Positions 17,268 through 24,581 of a stretch of 64,000 nt of DNA are shown piece by piece. How positions within the stretch are numbered: position 1 is the first letter of the stretch; every line of letters starts with the position of its first letter. Origin of the DNA: Paractinoplanes atraurantiacus (lineage in GTDB: Bacteria > Actinomycetota > Actinomycetes > Mycobacteriales > Micromonosporaceae). Made by a program: the position numbers and the translations under genes. The stretch lies in contig NZ_OBDY01000002.1 in NCBI RefSeq assembly GCF_900215205.1, positions 81,867-145,866 of the forward strand, given 5' to 3'. The notes below the pieces were generated by a model, which saw only the letters and a program-made list of their open reading frames with translations, did not search any database and was not told where the DNA came from.

Positions 17268-19181
17268 CTACCCGTTCCTGGCCGGGCTAACCACGTCAGC
17301 CATCAATATCGGCAAAAGCTCGGCGAGCACGGTCAGCCCGTCGCGGCTGAGGACCGACTCGGGGTGGAACTGCACCCCGGCGAAGCCGGGTCCGCGCAGC
17401 GCGTGGACCGCGGAGTCGGCCGGGTCACGGGCGATCTCCACCGTGCCGTGCGCTGTGACGAGCTCGTCCACCTCCGACACGGCGGCGAAGCTGGAGTAGA
17501 AGCCGACCCGCCGCGTCTCGCCGAAGAGGCCGATTTCGCGGGCCAGGCCCTGGTAAGGGGCTTCGCGGCGGCGCAGGCCGAGCCCGAGCAGAACGGCGAG
17601 GATCTCGTGCCCGAGGCAGACGGCGAAAAGCGGCCTTCCGGCGGCCAGCCGCGCTTCGACGAGGTCGCGCATGACGGTCATCTTCGGATCGTCCGGGTTG
17701 CCCGGGTCGCCCGGACCGGGCCCGGCCACGAGCAGATCGGCGGCGAGCGGATCGATGCCCGGCGACCCGCCCGCGAAAAGGTCGGCGAGATCCGTCTCAG
17801 CAGGGGCCGCGTCGGGGCCAGGGGCGGGGTGGACGCGGGCGGGGCCGGGCTGTGGGACGAAGTCTGTCCATGGAGCCACGGTCACGGTCAGGCCGAGGGC
17901 TTTGAGCTGGTGGGCGAGCATGGCGGTGAAGGTGTCCTCGCCGTCGACGATCAGGGCGGTCTTGCCGGCGAGAGCGGGGACGGTGAGGGCGCCGGGTGCC
18001 CGCGAGTCGAGCCAGAAACGGGCCAAGCCGTCGTTGCGGGCGGCCAGGGCGGCACGGATCTCGGGGGACTCGGCTTGCGGGCGTACCGAAGAAGAGCCGG
18101 AAGAGGTGGCACCCAGCGCGGCCAAGATGCCGGCCGCCTTGGTGTGGGTCTCGGCGACCTCGCCGGCGGCGGTCGAGTGGCGGACGAGGGTCGCGCCCAC
18201 CGGGACGCGCAGGGTGCCGTCGGGAGAGATCTCGGCGGTGCGGATGAGGATCGGGGCGTCGAGCGTCTGCCGGCCCTGCTCGTCGTGGTCCAGCAGAGCC
18301 AGGACGCCCGCGTAATAGCGGCGGCCGCGGCCTTCGTGACGGGCGATCACGCGGCAGGCGTTCTCGATGGGGCTGCCGGTGACCGTGGGGGCGAACATGG
18401 TCTCGCGCAGCACGTCGCGGACGTCGAGGGAGCCGCGGCCGGCCAGCAGGTACTCGGTGTGCGTGAGATGGGCCATCTGCTTCAGGTAGGGGCCGGCCAC
18501 CTGGCCGCCGTGCTCGGCCACGGTCGCCATCATCTTCAGCTCCTCGTCCAGGACCATGTAGAGCTCCTCGGTCTCCTTCGGGTCGTGCAGGAAGTCGAGG
18601 AGGTCGCCGGAGCCGTGACGGAAGGTGCCGCTGATCGGGTTCATCATCGTGATGCCGTCGGCCACGCTGACGTGGCGTTCCGGGGTGGCGCCGATCAGCG
18701 TGCGGGTGCCGGTGTGCACGAGAAAGGTCCAGTAGGTGCCCTGCTCCTGGGCCAGCAGGCGGCCGAAGGCGGCTCGGGCGGCGGCGACCGGGTCGCCGTC
18801 GACGGTCGCGTGGAAGACGCGGTGGATCACGAAGTTGGCGCCCTCGCCGTGGCCGATCTCGTCGCGCAGGACGTCCTCGACGATCGAGCCGTACTCGGCG
18901 TCGGAGAGGTCGAAGCCGCCGTCGCGGACGCTGAGCGGGGCGGCCGGGAAGGAGCTCAACGGCTCGTTCCGTGCCGAGCGCACCACCAGGCATTCCAGTG
19001 GGGCGCCGTCGTCGACGCAGTCGAAGCCCCGTTCGGCGATCTGGCGGTAAGGGATGACGGCCAGCGTGGGGCGGCCGCGGTGCAGGGGGATGTCGTCGAG
19101 CGTGGCTACGGTCACGACGTCGCCGGTCAGCACCTCGACGTGGTCGGCGCCGTCCCGGTGGAGCAGGGCGAAAGGCCGCAT
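17268..19181 (-). CDS. trpE(G): fused anthranilate synthase TrpE-TrpG
   Basis: 637 residues joining a chorismate-binding synthase (about 1-390) and a class I glutamine amidotransferase (about 425-630). The first half has PISGTFRHGSGD, TVTGSPIENACRVIARHEGRGRRYYAG and VGATLVRHS; the second has the nucleophile in FAVCLGHEIL (about C521) and the FHPES His-Glu pair. It makes anthranilate from chorismate, the first step to tryptophan. The fold is shared with PhzE, which makes aminodeoxyisochorismate; the upstream tryptophan attenuator argues for TrpEG, and no phenazine genes are present. Fused TrpEG enzymes are known in Streptomyces. Start ATG with AGAGGACC upstream. Confidence 0.88.
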   Translation of the reverse strand: MRPFALLHRDGADHVEVLTGDVVTVATLDDIPLHRGRPTLAVIPYRQIAERGFDCVDDGAPLECLVVRSARNEPLSSFPAAPLSVRDGGFDLSDAEYGSIVEDVLRDEIGHGEGANFVIHRVFHATVDGDPVAAARAAFGRLLAQEQGTYWTFLVHTGTRTLIGATPERHVSVADGITMMNPISGTFRHGSGDLLDFLHDPKETEELYMVLDEELKMMATVAEHGGQVAGPYLKQMAHLTHTEYLLAGRGSLDVRDVLRETMFAPTVTGSPIENACRVIARHEGRGRRYYAGVLALLDHDEQGRQTLDAPILIRTAEISPDGTLRVPVGATLVRHSTAAGEVAETHTKAAGILAALGATSSGSSSVRPQAESPEIRAALAARNDGLARFWLDSRAPGALTVPALAGKTALIVDGEDTFTAMLAHQLKALGLTVTVAPWTDFVPQPGPARVHPAPGPDAAPAETDLADLFAGGSPGIDPLAADLLVAGPGPGDPGNPDDPKMTVMRDLVEARLAAGRPLFAVCLGHEILAVLLGLGLRRREAPYQGLAREIGLFGETRRVGFYSSFAAVSEVDELVTAHGTVEIARDPADSAVHALRGPGFAGVQFHPESVLSRDGLTVLAELLPILMADVVSPARNG

Positions 19182-19231
19182 GGTGGTCCTCTTTCGGGTC
19201 TCGGCGGCGCCGCTCGAGGTCCGACCATACG

Positions 19232-19258
19232 AAAACGGCCGCCTCGGGGAGGCGGCCG
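19232..19258 (-). terminator. trp attenuator terminator
   Basis: On the minus strand a perfect 10-bp stem (CGGCCGCCTC / GAGGCGGCCG) with a 3-nt loop is followed at once by TTTT, an intrinsic terminator between the leader peptide and trpE(G). The 5' arm can instead pair, through GGCCGCC (19251-19257), with GGCGGCC in the leader codons (19287-19293), giving an antiterminator. Those leader bases can also pair with the Trp-codon region (19285-19308) as a 1:2 hairpin. This is the complete three-hairpin logic of ribosome-mediated attenuation. Confidence 0.85.
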
Positions 19259-19268
19259 CGTGAAGTGG

Positions 19269-19334
19269 TTACGCGCGGGGAGAAGTGGCCGCCGGTCTGG
19301 CGGGCCACCACATGCTCAAGCGCGCGTGCAACAT
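19269..19334 (-). CDS. trpL: trp leader peptide with tandem Trp codons
   Basis: A 21-residue ORF, ATG to TAA, beginning MLHARLSMWWPARP. Residues 9-10 are consecutive tryptophans (TGG TGG). The stop lies 11 nt before the terminator stem. Ribosomes stalled at the Trp codons when charged tRNA-Trp is scarce would free the antiterminator and let transcription run into trpE(G). The length, the Trp pair and the hairpins make this a clear leader peptide despite its small size. Confidence 0.88.
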   Translation of the reverse strand: MLHARLSMWWPARPAATSPRA

Positions 19335-19341
19335 GCCGCCG

Positions 19342-19371
19342 AGCCTACGGCCCGGCCCCCGAGTGGCGCAA
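19342..19371 (-). promoter_or_regulatory. candidate trp promoter
   Basis: Minus-strand TTGCGC (19366-19371) and TAGGCT (19342-19347) are spaced 18 nt. Only 7 nt separate the -10 box from the leader ATG, and no Shine-Dalgarno is visible, so transcription may start at or beside the ATG, making the leader peptide leaderless. Inferred from consensus only. Confidence 0.45.
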
Positions 19372-19388
19372 CGGACACGCGCGAGCCG

Positions 19389-19619
19389 TCAGGTGAAGGC
19401 CAGGCGGACGGCGTTGCGGGCCCAGCGCATGCGGCCGATGGCGCAGTCCGGGTGCTCGCCGAACTCCTGGGCCACCAGCTCGGCGCAGCGGGCCTCGCCG
19501 AGGCGGTCGACCGTCGAGTTGACGGCGGCCCGGATCAGCTCGGGAGTGGGGCTCTGGGAACGCTGCAGGTTCGAAGCGAACAGCGCCTCGGTGCGGATGG
19601 CGTCGATCACGGCGTGCAT
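19389..19619 (-). CDS. small conserved actinobacterial protein
   Basis: 76 residues, start ATG preceded by AGGAGG. The sequence (MHAVIDAIRTEALFASNLQ, then RAAVNSTVDRLGEARCAELVAQEFGEHPD and RMRWARNAVRLAF) resembles a short hypothetical protein widely found in Streptomyces and relatives. It is helical, with one cysteine and no membrane segment. Function unknown. It lies directly upstream of the trp leader in the same direction; its 3' end is 18 nt from the candidate trp promoter. Confidence 0.65.
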   Translation of the reverse strand: MHAVIDAIRTEALFASNLQRSQSPTPELIRAAVNSTVDRLGEARCAELVAQEFGEHPDCAIGRMRWARNAVRLAFT

Positions 19620-19898
19620 CGGGGTCCTCCTGCCGGCTCAAGGGTGAGTGGGCGTCTGCAAACAGAACACCGGAGCGTGGGCGCAGGCCCGCTGCGCGAA
19701 GGGTGCGGGTGGGTTGCGCCGCGAAGAACACCTGGCGCGGCGCGGCGGCGCCCGGCCGGGCACGGACGTGATGGAGGAGCGGATGGGGTTGCGGTGGCGG
19801 GTGCCGAGCATTTGCGGAGCGGCCTCACAACTCGGACTAACCGGATATGGTCCCAATAAGTAGCGAAAGCTGCGTCCACCAACCAGAGGGAGATTGCC

Positions 19899-20273
19899 GT
19901 GACGGTGGTCTTGGTCGCCGACGACGACGCCGACATCCGCGACCTGGTGGCGTTCAAGCTGGAGCAGGCGGGGTTCGAGGTGATCGCGGTCGAGGACGGC
20001 CAGAGCGCCGTCGAGCAGGCGCGGAGCCGGCAACCGACGCTGGCGGTGCTCGACGTGTCGATGCCGGGGCTGTCCGGGATCGAGGTGTGCCGGATGTTGC
20101 GGGCCGACCCGGCCACGGCCGGGATTCTGATCATCATGTTGACCGCGCGGGTGCAGGAGCAGGATGTCGAGGGCGGCTTCAGTGCCGGCGCCGACGACTA
20201 CGTGACCAAGCCGTTCAGCCCGCGCGAGCTGGTCTCGCGCATTCAGGCGTTGCTGAGCCGAGCCCGGGCGTGA
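19899..20273 (+). CDS. single-domain response regulator (receiver only)
   Basis: 124 residues from GTG, with GAGGG upstream. A receiver domain only: acidic pair D8-D10, phospho-acceptor D52 in VLDVSMPG, Thr in MLTAR, Lys in DYVTKPFSP. There is no output domain, so it would act by protein contact, like CheY-type or phosphorelay proteins. It precedes the sensor kinase gene by 18 nt, so the two form a pair; the kinase lacks a receiver of its own. The 280 bp upstream contain no gene I can support. Confidence 0.88.
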   Translation: MTVVLVADDDADIRDLVAFKLEQAGFEVIAVEDGQSAVEQARSRQPTLAVLDVSMPGLSGIEVCRMLRADPATAGILIIMLTARVQEQDVEGGFSAGADDYVTKPFSPRELVSRIQALLSRARA

Positions 20274-20291
20274 ACAGCGCCTGGGCGGACG

Positions 20292-22076
20292 ATGCGACGT
20301 GAGGGCTCGGTCGGCCGGCTGCTGACCAATGCCTTCACGGGTGTGGTCGCGCTGGTCGTCGGGTGCGGGGCGGTTGAGCTCGCGGCGGTGCTCGTGGAGC
20401 ATCACGCGGAGCGGCAGCTCGTGGTCGAGGTCCAGCCACTGCGACTGGCCAACGCCGAACTGCGGGCGATGCTCGCGGGGGCGCAGGCGGGGCTGCGTGG
20501 GTACTCGCTGACCGGGGACGAGCGGATGCTCGACACCTACGAGATCGCCCGCAGCGAATACGGGCTCGCGGGAGACGAACTGCTCCGGCTCGGAGCTGAT
20601 CGGGACAGCGCGGCGGCGGCGTCCGCGCAGATCGACCAGGCCGACGGCTGGTGGGCGGTTGCGGAACGGCAACGGCAGGCGCCGCCGGGCAGCGATGAGG
20701 CTGCCGCTTATGCGGAGCAGGGGGAGCCGCTGTTCCGGGCGTTCGTGGCGGCCAACGACGAACTGAGGATCTCCACCGAGGAGCAGGCCGCCGATCTCGG
20801 TGATCAGGCGGAGGCGATGCGCTGGGTGACCATCGCGGTGATCTGCCTGCTCACCGTCTTGGCCGCGGCGCTTGCCGTGGTCACGGCCGTTCGTACCCGG
20901 CGGCGGATCGTCGGCCCGCTGACCGCGGTCGTCACCGAAGCCGAAAGCCGGGCCGCGGCCAGCGCCGCGGCCGGAGCGGCAGCCGGGGTGAAAGCCGGCA
21001 CGGCAGCTGGGGTGAAGGCGGGCTCGGCTGCTGGGGTGGCGGCCGGGTCGGCTGATGGCCTGGCGGTCGCATCGGGGGCAGGGGCGACCGTCGCATCGGG
21101 GGCCGTGTCGGCGGCTGGAACTCGGCCAGGGTCGGCGGCTGGAACTCGGCCAGGGTCGGCGGCCGGAGTTCGGCCAGGGTCGGCGGCTGGAGCTGGGCAA
21201 GGGTTGGCGGCTGAGGCTTGGCAAGGGCCGGCGGAGATTCGGGCCATTGCGGAGGCGCTTGACGCGGCGGCCGAGCGTGCCGAGGAGATGCGGCGCAACG
21301 AGGAGCTTGTCGTGGCTCGGCTGCATGAGATCGACACGGTGAAGTCCGACTTCATGTCGACCGTGTCGCACGAGTTGCGGACGCCGTTGACCAGCATTTC
21401 CGGGTACGTCGAATTGATGCGGGACGCCGAGCCGGGGCAGTTGACCGCATCGCAGGAGCGGATGCTCGATGTCATCGCCCGCAACGCTCGGCGGCTGCGT
21501 GACCTGATCGAGGACATTCTGACGCTGTCGCGGATCGAGTCCGGGGACTTCCGGACCATGCGGGGGCCGCTCGATCTGGCGGAAGTCGTGCTGCGGGCCG
21601 TCGCCGCGGTCGAGCCGACCGCCGCGAAAGCCTTCGTCGGGCTGCACGCCGACGTGCGCGGGCCCGTTCCGGTGCGCGGGGACAGCGCCCAGCTCAACCG
21701 GGTGCTCGACAACCTGCTGTCCAACGCGGTCAAGTTCACCCCGGCCGAAGGGACCGTCACCATCACCGTCGAGCGGCGGGGTGACCATGCCCTTCTCGTG
21801 ATCGCCGATACGGGAATGGGCATTCCCGAGGACGAGGCGGAGGCGCTGTTCGGGCGGTTCTTCCGGGCCAGCAACGCCATTCGCCAGGCGGTGCCGGGCA
21901 CCGGGCTCGGGCTGGCGATCGTGCACACCATCCTCAGCAACCACGAGGGCACCATCGAGGTCCGCTCCACCGAAAACGTCGGCACCACCGTCACCGTGAA
22001 GCTCCCGGCGGACGAGCTCGTGCCCGCTTTGTCCGGTTCCAGCCGCGACGGCGTGGGCAGAGACGGGGCCGGTTGA
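20292..22076 (+). CDS. CHASE3-type sensor histidine kinase with expanded HAMP connector
   Basis: 594 residues. A first membrane segment (about 12-35), a periplasmic helical CHASE3-like region with GLRGYSLTGDERMLDTY, a second membrane segment (about 178-200), a HAMP first helix (RRIVGPLTAVVTEAESRAA), then about 90 residues of 8-residue repeats (about 222-312), a HAMP second helix (EIRAIAEALDAAAERAEEM), the phospho-acceptor H360 in VSHELRTPLTSISGY, and HATPase boxes NLLSNAVKFTP, DTGMGIP and GTGLGLAIVHTI. Normal HAMP connectors are about 14 residues, so this one is abnormal. It follows the receiver-only regulator, its likely partner. Confidence 0.88.
   Translation: MRREGSVGRLLTNAFTGVVALVVGCGAVELAAVLVEHHAERQLVVEVQPLRLANAELRAMLAGAQAGLRGYSLTGDERMLDTYEIARSEYGLAGDELLRLGADRDSAAAASAQIDQADGWWAVAERQRQAPPGSDEAAAYAEQGEPLFRAFVAANDELRISTEEQAADLGDQAEAMRWVTIAVICLLTVLAAALAVVTAVRTRRRIVGPLTAVVTEAESRAAASAAAGAAAGVKAGTAAGVKAGSAAGVAAGSADGLAVASGAGATVASGAVSAAGTRPGSAAGTRPGSAAGVRPGSAAGAGQGLAAEAWQGPAEIRAIAEALDAAAERAEEMRRNEELVVARLHEIDTVKSDFMSTVSHELRTPLTSISGYVELMRDAEPGQLTASQERMLDVIARNARRLRDLIEDILTLSRIESGDFRTMRGPLDLAEVVLRAVAAVEPTAAKAFVGLHADVRGPVPVRGDSAQLNRVLDNLLSNAVKFTPAEGTVTITVERRGDHALLVIADTGMGIPEDEAEALFGRFFRASNAIRQAVPGTGLGLAIVHTILSNHEGTIEVRSTENVGTTVTVKLPADELVPALSGSSRDGVGRDGAG
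21110..21229 (+). repeat. 24-bp coding minisatellite inside the sensor kinase
   Basis: Five tandem 24-nt copies, typified by GGCGGCTGGAACTCGGCCAG plus GGTC, the first two identical and later ones diverging. They encode SAAGTRPG-type octapeptides. More diverged octads (AAGVKAGT, AAGVKAGS, AAGVAAGS) precede them from about 20962, so the 8-residue period spans the whole insertion. Confidence 0.85.
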
Positions 22077-22099
22077 ATCGGGTCAAAGCGGGAGGGCCG

Positions 22100-22288
22100 A
22101 CGGTCCGATGGAAGGCCGGGAGCCACGGTAGCCGGGGAGTCACGGTGGAGGGCCGGGAAATGCGGTGGCAGGGAGTCACGGTCGAGCGCCGGGAGTCGCG
22201 GTGGCCAGGAGTTGCGGTGGAAGGCCGGGGGCCATGGTGGAAGGCCGCGGTCACGGTGCAGGGCCGGGGTCACCGTGGAAGGCGCGCG
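22100..22288. repeat. degenerate non-coding tandem repeat between convergent genes
   Basis: The 254 bp between the kinase stop and the stress-protein stop are filled by imperfect units built on GGTGGAAGGCCGGGAGTCAC, alternating about 20 and 16 nt (higher-order period about 36). No gene is supported here; an antisense reading frame exists but is merely repeat-encoded. Confidence 0.7.
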
Positions 22289-22330
22289 GGGCCAGGTGAA
22301 GGGTGGGGATCGAGCGGGTCGTGGGGCTGG

Positions 22331-22813
22331 CTACGTGCGGGTGGTGTAGTCGATGGCCTCCTGGGCCAGGCGGCGGGAGGGGATGCGGGACAAGGCCGGG
22401 GGTGGGACGACGATGACGGGGCACGGGGACGAGCGGACGCAGCGGCGGACTGTGGTGCCGCCCCACCAGCGGCTTGTCGGGGCGCCTACCACGATGAGGT
22501 CGTCGGGGGTGGTGACGTACTGGCGCAGGGCGGCGGCGGGGGATCCTGACGGCACGCGGACCATCACGTTCAGGTCGGCTGCTGTGGTGCCCAGGGCCAG
22601 TTCGAAGACCTCGTCCACTCGGCGGCGGGCCTCGGCGGCCAGGGCGCGCTCCCAGTCGAGGCTCGGGCGCGATCGTGGGCCTGTGTTGAGCATCCACGTG
22701 CGTACGGCCAGAAGCGGAACCGACCGGCGCCTGGCCTGACGGACCGCGAAGCGGGCGGCCTCGAGGCCGGACAGGGACGACGAGACGCCGAGGATCACCT
22801 TCGCATCGCTCAC
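22331..22813 (-). CDS. universal stress protein (UspA family)
   Basis: 160 residues, one USP domain. The start MSDAKVILGVSSSLSGLEAARFAV fits the first strand and helix, and DLIVVGAPTSRWWGGTTVRRCVRSSPCPVIVV gives the G-x2-G-x9-G-(S/T)-like nucleotide loop in a modified form. ATP binding is therefore uncertain. Such proteins act in starvation and redox stress. It is a single gene, followed by the repeat tract. Confidence 0.85.
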   Translation of the reverse strand: MSDAKVILGVSSSLSGLEAARFAVRQARRRSVPLLAVRTWMLNTGPRSRPSLDWERALAAEARRRVDEVFELALGTTAADLNVMVRVPSGSPAAALRQYVTTPDDLIVVGAPTSRWWGGTTVRRCVRSSPCPVIVVPPPALSRIPSRRLAQEAIDYTTRT

Positions 22814-22883
22814 CGGGCAACCGTGACTCCGCCGCGCCGGTGATGCCAGAGGGGTGGCCGATTTTTGACGCGGTGTTGACGGG

Positions 22884-23528
22884 CTACGAGGCCGGCGCCG
22901 GCTCGGTCACCGGATGGCGCAGGCCCGGATGGCCGGCCGGCAGCGAACGGCGGATCACCCACCAGCTCACCGCCAGGCACGCCGCGACCAGCGGCCACGT
23001 CAACGCGATCCGGGCGACGCCCAGCGCCGCCACCTGGTCCGCCGCGTACAACGGCAGGAACACCGCCAGCCGGATCAAATACTGCAAAACCCAGATCCAA
23101 CTGCCTCGCATGTACGCCCTCAGCAGGGCCGGATCGCGGCGCCACCGGGTCTTCTGGCCCAGGACCGCCCCGACGATCACGCCCAGCAAAGGCCAGCGGA
23201 TCACGATGCTGACCGACCAGGCCAGGGCGCTCGCCGCGTTGCTGAACAGCTGAAGCAGGAAGAAGTCGGCCGCGTTGCCCGTGCGCAAGGCGATCAGCGC
23301 CGCCACGCACACACCGAGCAGACCGATCAGCACCGCCCGCGGTTTCTCGCCGCGCCGCAGCCGCCACCACGAGATCGCCAGGGCGCAGACCACCGCCGTG
23401 ATCGCCCCACCCCAGATCGACTGCCCGAAGGCCAGCCACCCGGCGAGGTAGCCGGCCGCCGGCACGGTCGCGTCGACCGCGGCGCGCCGCCCGTTCAGCA
23501 GCTCCGCCAGCGACTCCGGCTGCGCCAT
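22884..23528 (-). CDS. DUF3159 family membrane protein
   Basis: 214 residues from ATG at 23528 (MAQPESLAELLNGRRAAVDAT); a GTG two codons earlier is also possible. Five to six membrane segments follow. The opening helix, the WRLRRGEKPRAVLIGLLGVC block and the RRDPALLRAYMRGSWIWVLQYLIRLAVFLPLY block match the actinobacterial DUF3159 family, of unknown function. An iron-box-like palindrome lies 21 bp upstream, suggesting DtxR/IdeR control, and thus a role tied to iron supply. Confidence 0.85.
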   Translation of the reverse strand: MAQPESLAELLNGRRAAVDATVPAAGYLAGWLAFGQSIWGGAITAVVCALAISWWRLRRGEKPRAVLIGLLGVCVAALIALRTGNAADFFLLQLFSNAASALAWSVSIVIRWPLLGVIVGAVLGQKTRWRRDPALLRAYMRGSWIWVLQYLIRLAVFLPLYAADQVAALGVARIALTWPLVAACLAVSWWVIRRSLPAGHPGLRHPVTEPAPAS

Positions 23529-23548
23529 CCCCACCCCGTCCCTCGAAG

Positions 23549-23567
23549 TTAGGAAAGCCTAACCGCA
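23549..23567. promoter_or_regulatory. DtxR/IdeR iron-box-like palindrome
   Basis: TTAGGAAAGCCTAACCGCA matches 15 of 19 positions of the DtxR/IdeR consensus TTAGGTTAGCCTAACCTAA, with the TTAGG...CCTAA core intact. It lies immediately upstream of the DUF3159 gene. Confidence 0.6.
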
Positions 23568-23610
23568 GCCCGGCCGCGAGGCGACCAGGAGGGGCCTGGG
23601 CGGAGGGCGA

Positions 23611-23753
23611 GGCGGGAGGGTGCCCGGCCGGAGAGGCGGGAGGGTGCCCGGCCGGAAAGGCGGGGGGTGCCCGATCGGAAGGGCGGGAGGGTGCCCCATC
23701 GGGAAGGCAGCAGGGCGCCCGACCGGAGAGGCAGGCGGGCGCCCGGCCGATGG
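23611..23753. repeat. 24-bp non-coding minisatellite
   Basis: Six tandem units of 24, 24, 23, 24, 24 and 24 nt based on GGCGGGAGGGTGCCCGGCCG plus GAGA. Copies 1 and 2 differ at one base; later copies diverge. It fills the gap between the SDR stop and the DUF3159 promoter. No gene is present in this stretch. Confidence 0.85.
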
Positions 23754-23763
23754 GCTGGAGTTG

Positions 23764-24579
23764 CTATCTGTAGTCGGTGGATTCGCTGACCGTGCGCCAC
23801 TTGGCGTCTGCGGTGGCCAAAGAGGCGGCGGCCTGCTGGGCCACCTCCACCGCGTCGGAGCCCAGCAGGAGGCGGGTTGGGGGGTTCGGGTTCTCGACCA
23901 GGTCGAGCAGAACCTGGGCTATGCGGGCCGGGTCGCCCGGCTGGTGACCGCTGGCGGCTCGCAGGCTTGCCTCGACCGGGGCTATGACCTGGCGGTACGC
24001 CTCGGACAGCGGCAGCGTGGTCATCGAGGAACCTGCCCATTCGGTGCGCATGCCGCCCGGCTCCAGGACCGTGACCTTGATGCCCAGGGGTGCCGTTTCG
24101 AGGGCCAGCACCGCCGAGAAGCCGTTCACCGCGTGCTTGGCCGCCTGGTAGCCGGCCAAGCCGGGCACCGCCACCCGATCGCCCACGGACGAGACCTGGA
24201 TGAGGTGGCCGCCGCCCTGGGCTCGCATCACCGGCAGCGCCGCCCGGCTCATGTTCACCACGCCGGAGAAGTTCGCGTCCATCTGGGCCTGGAAGACCGC
24301 CGGCGGCATGTCCTCGAAGGCCGCCACGTCCGCGTAACCGGCGTTGTTGACCACGACGTCCAGGCCGCCGAACGTTTCCACGGCCGCCTGCACCGCGGCC
24401 TCGCACTGGGCCGGGTCCGTGACGTCGAGCTCCACCACCCGTACACCCGCAGGAAGATCGTTGAGGGAGGAAGCCCGGCGGGAGGTCGCCACCAGACGGT
24501 GGCCCGCGGCCAGGGCCGATCGTGCGATCTGCCGTCCCAGGCCGCCGGAGCAGCCCGTCACCAGCCATGTCTTCGGCAT
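23764..24579 (-). CDS. short-chain dehydrogenase/reductase
   Basis: 271 residues from ATG (an overlapping GTG two codons earlier is the alternative). Cofactor motif TGCSGGLG, basic residues after strand 2 (ATSRRAS) favouring NADPH, VVNNAGYADV, catalytic S in VSSVGD and Y-x3-K in YQAAKHAV. The third gene of an operon with an MFS exporter and an aldehyde dehydrogenase; its start overlaps or abuts the dehydrogenase stop. Substrate unknown; co-occurrence suggests processing of a reactive carbonyl compound. Confidence 0.87.
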   Translation of the reverse strand: MPKTWLVTGCSGGLGRQIARSALAAGHRLVATSRRASSLNDLPAGVRVVELDVTDPAQCEAAVQAAVETFGGLDVVVNNAGYADVAAFEDMPPAVFQAQMDANFSGVVNMSRAALPVMRAQGGGHLIQVSSVGDRVAVPGLAGYQAAKHAVNGFSAVLALETAPLGIKVTVLEPGGMRTEWAGSSMTTLPLSEAYRQVIAPVEASLRAASGHQPGDPARIAQVLLDLVENPNPPTRLLLGSDAVEVAQQAAASLATADAKWRTVSESTDYR

Positions 24580-24581
24580 GG

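Noticed and set aside
17268..19181. Phenazine-type PhzE identity for the fused synthase-amidotransferase
   Set aside because: No phzA/B/D/F/G genes are nearby, and the Trp-codon attenuator indicates tryptophan biosynthesis.
19648..19863. Short plus-strand frame between the small conserved protein and the response regulator
   Set aside because: No ribosome-binding site, no similarity, and it fills the promoter region of the divergent genes.
20804..22273. A proline-rich minus-strand frame with repeated PALHRDS-like units over the kinase repeat and the following tract
   Set aside because: Its repeats are only the reverse reading of the DNA minisatellites; it covers an intact histidine kinase and lacks a credible start.
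22100..23753. CRISPR array
   Set aside because: The repeats are directly adjacent without unique spacers and are imperfect; no cas genes are present.
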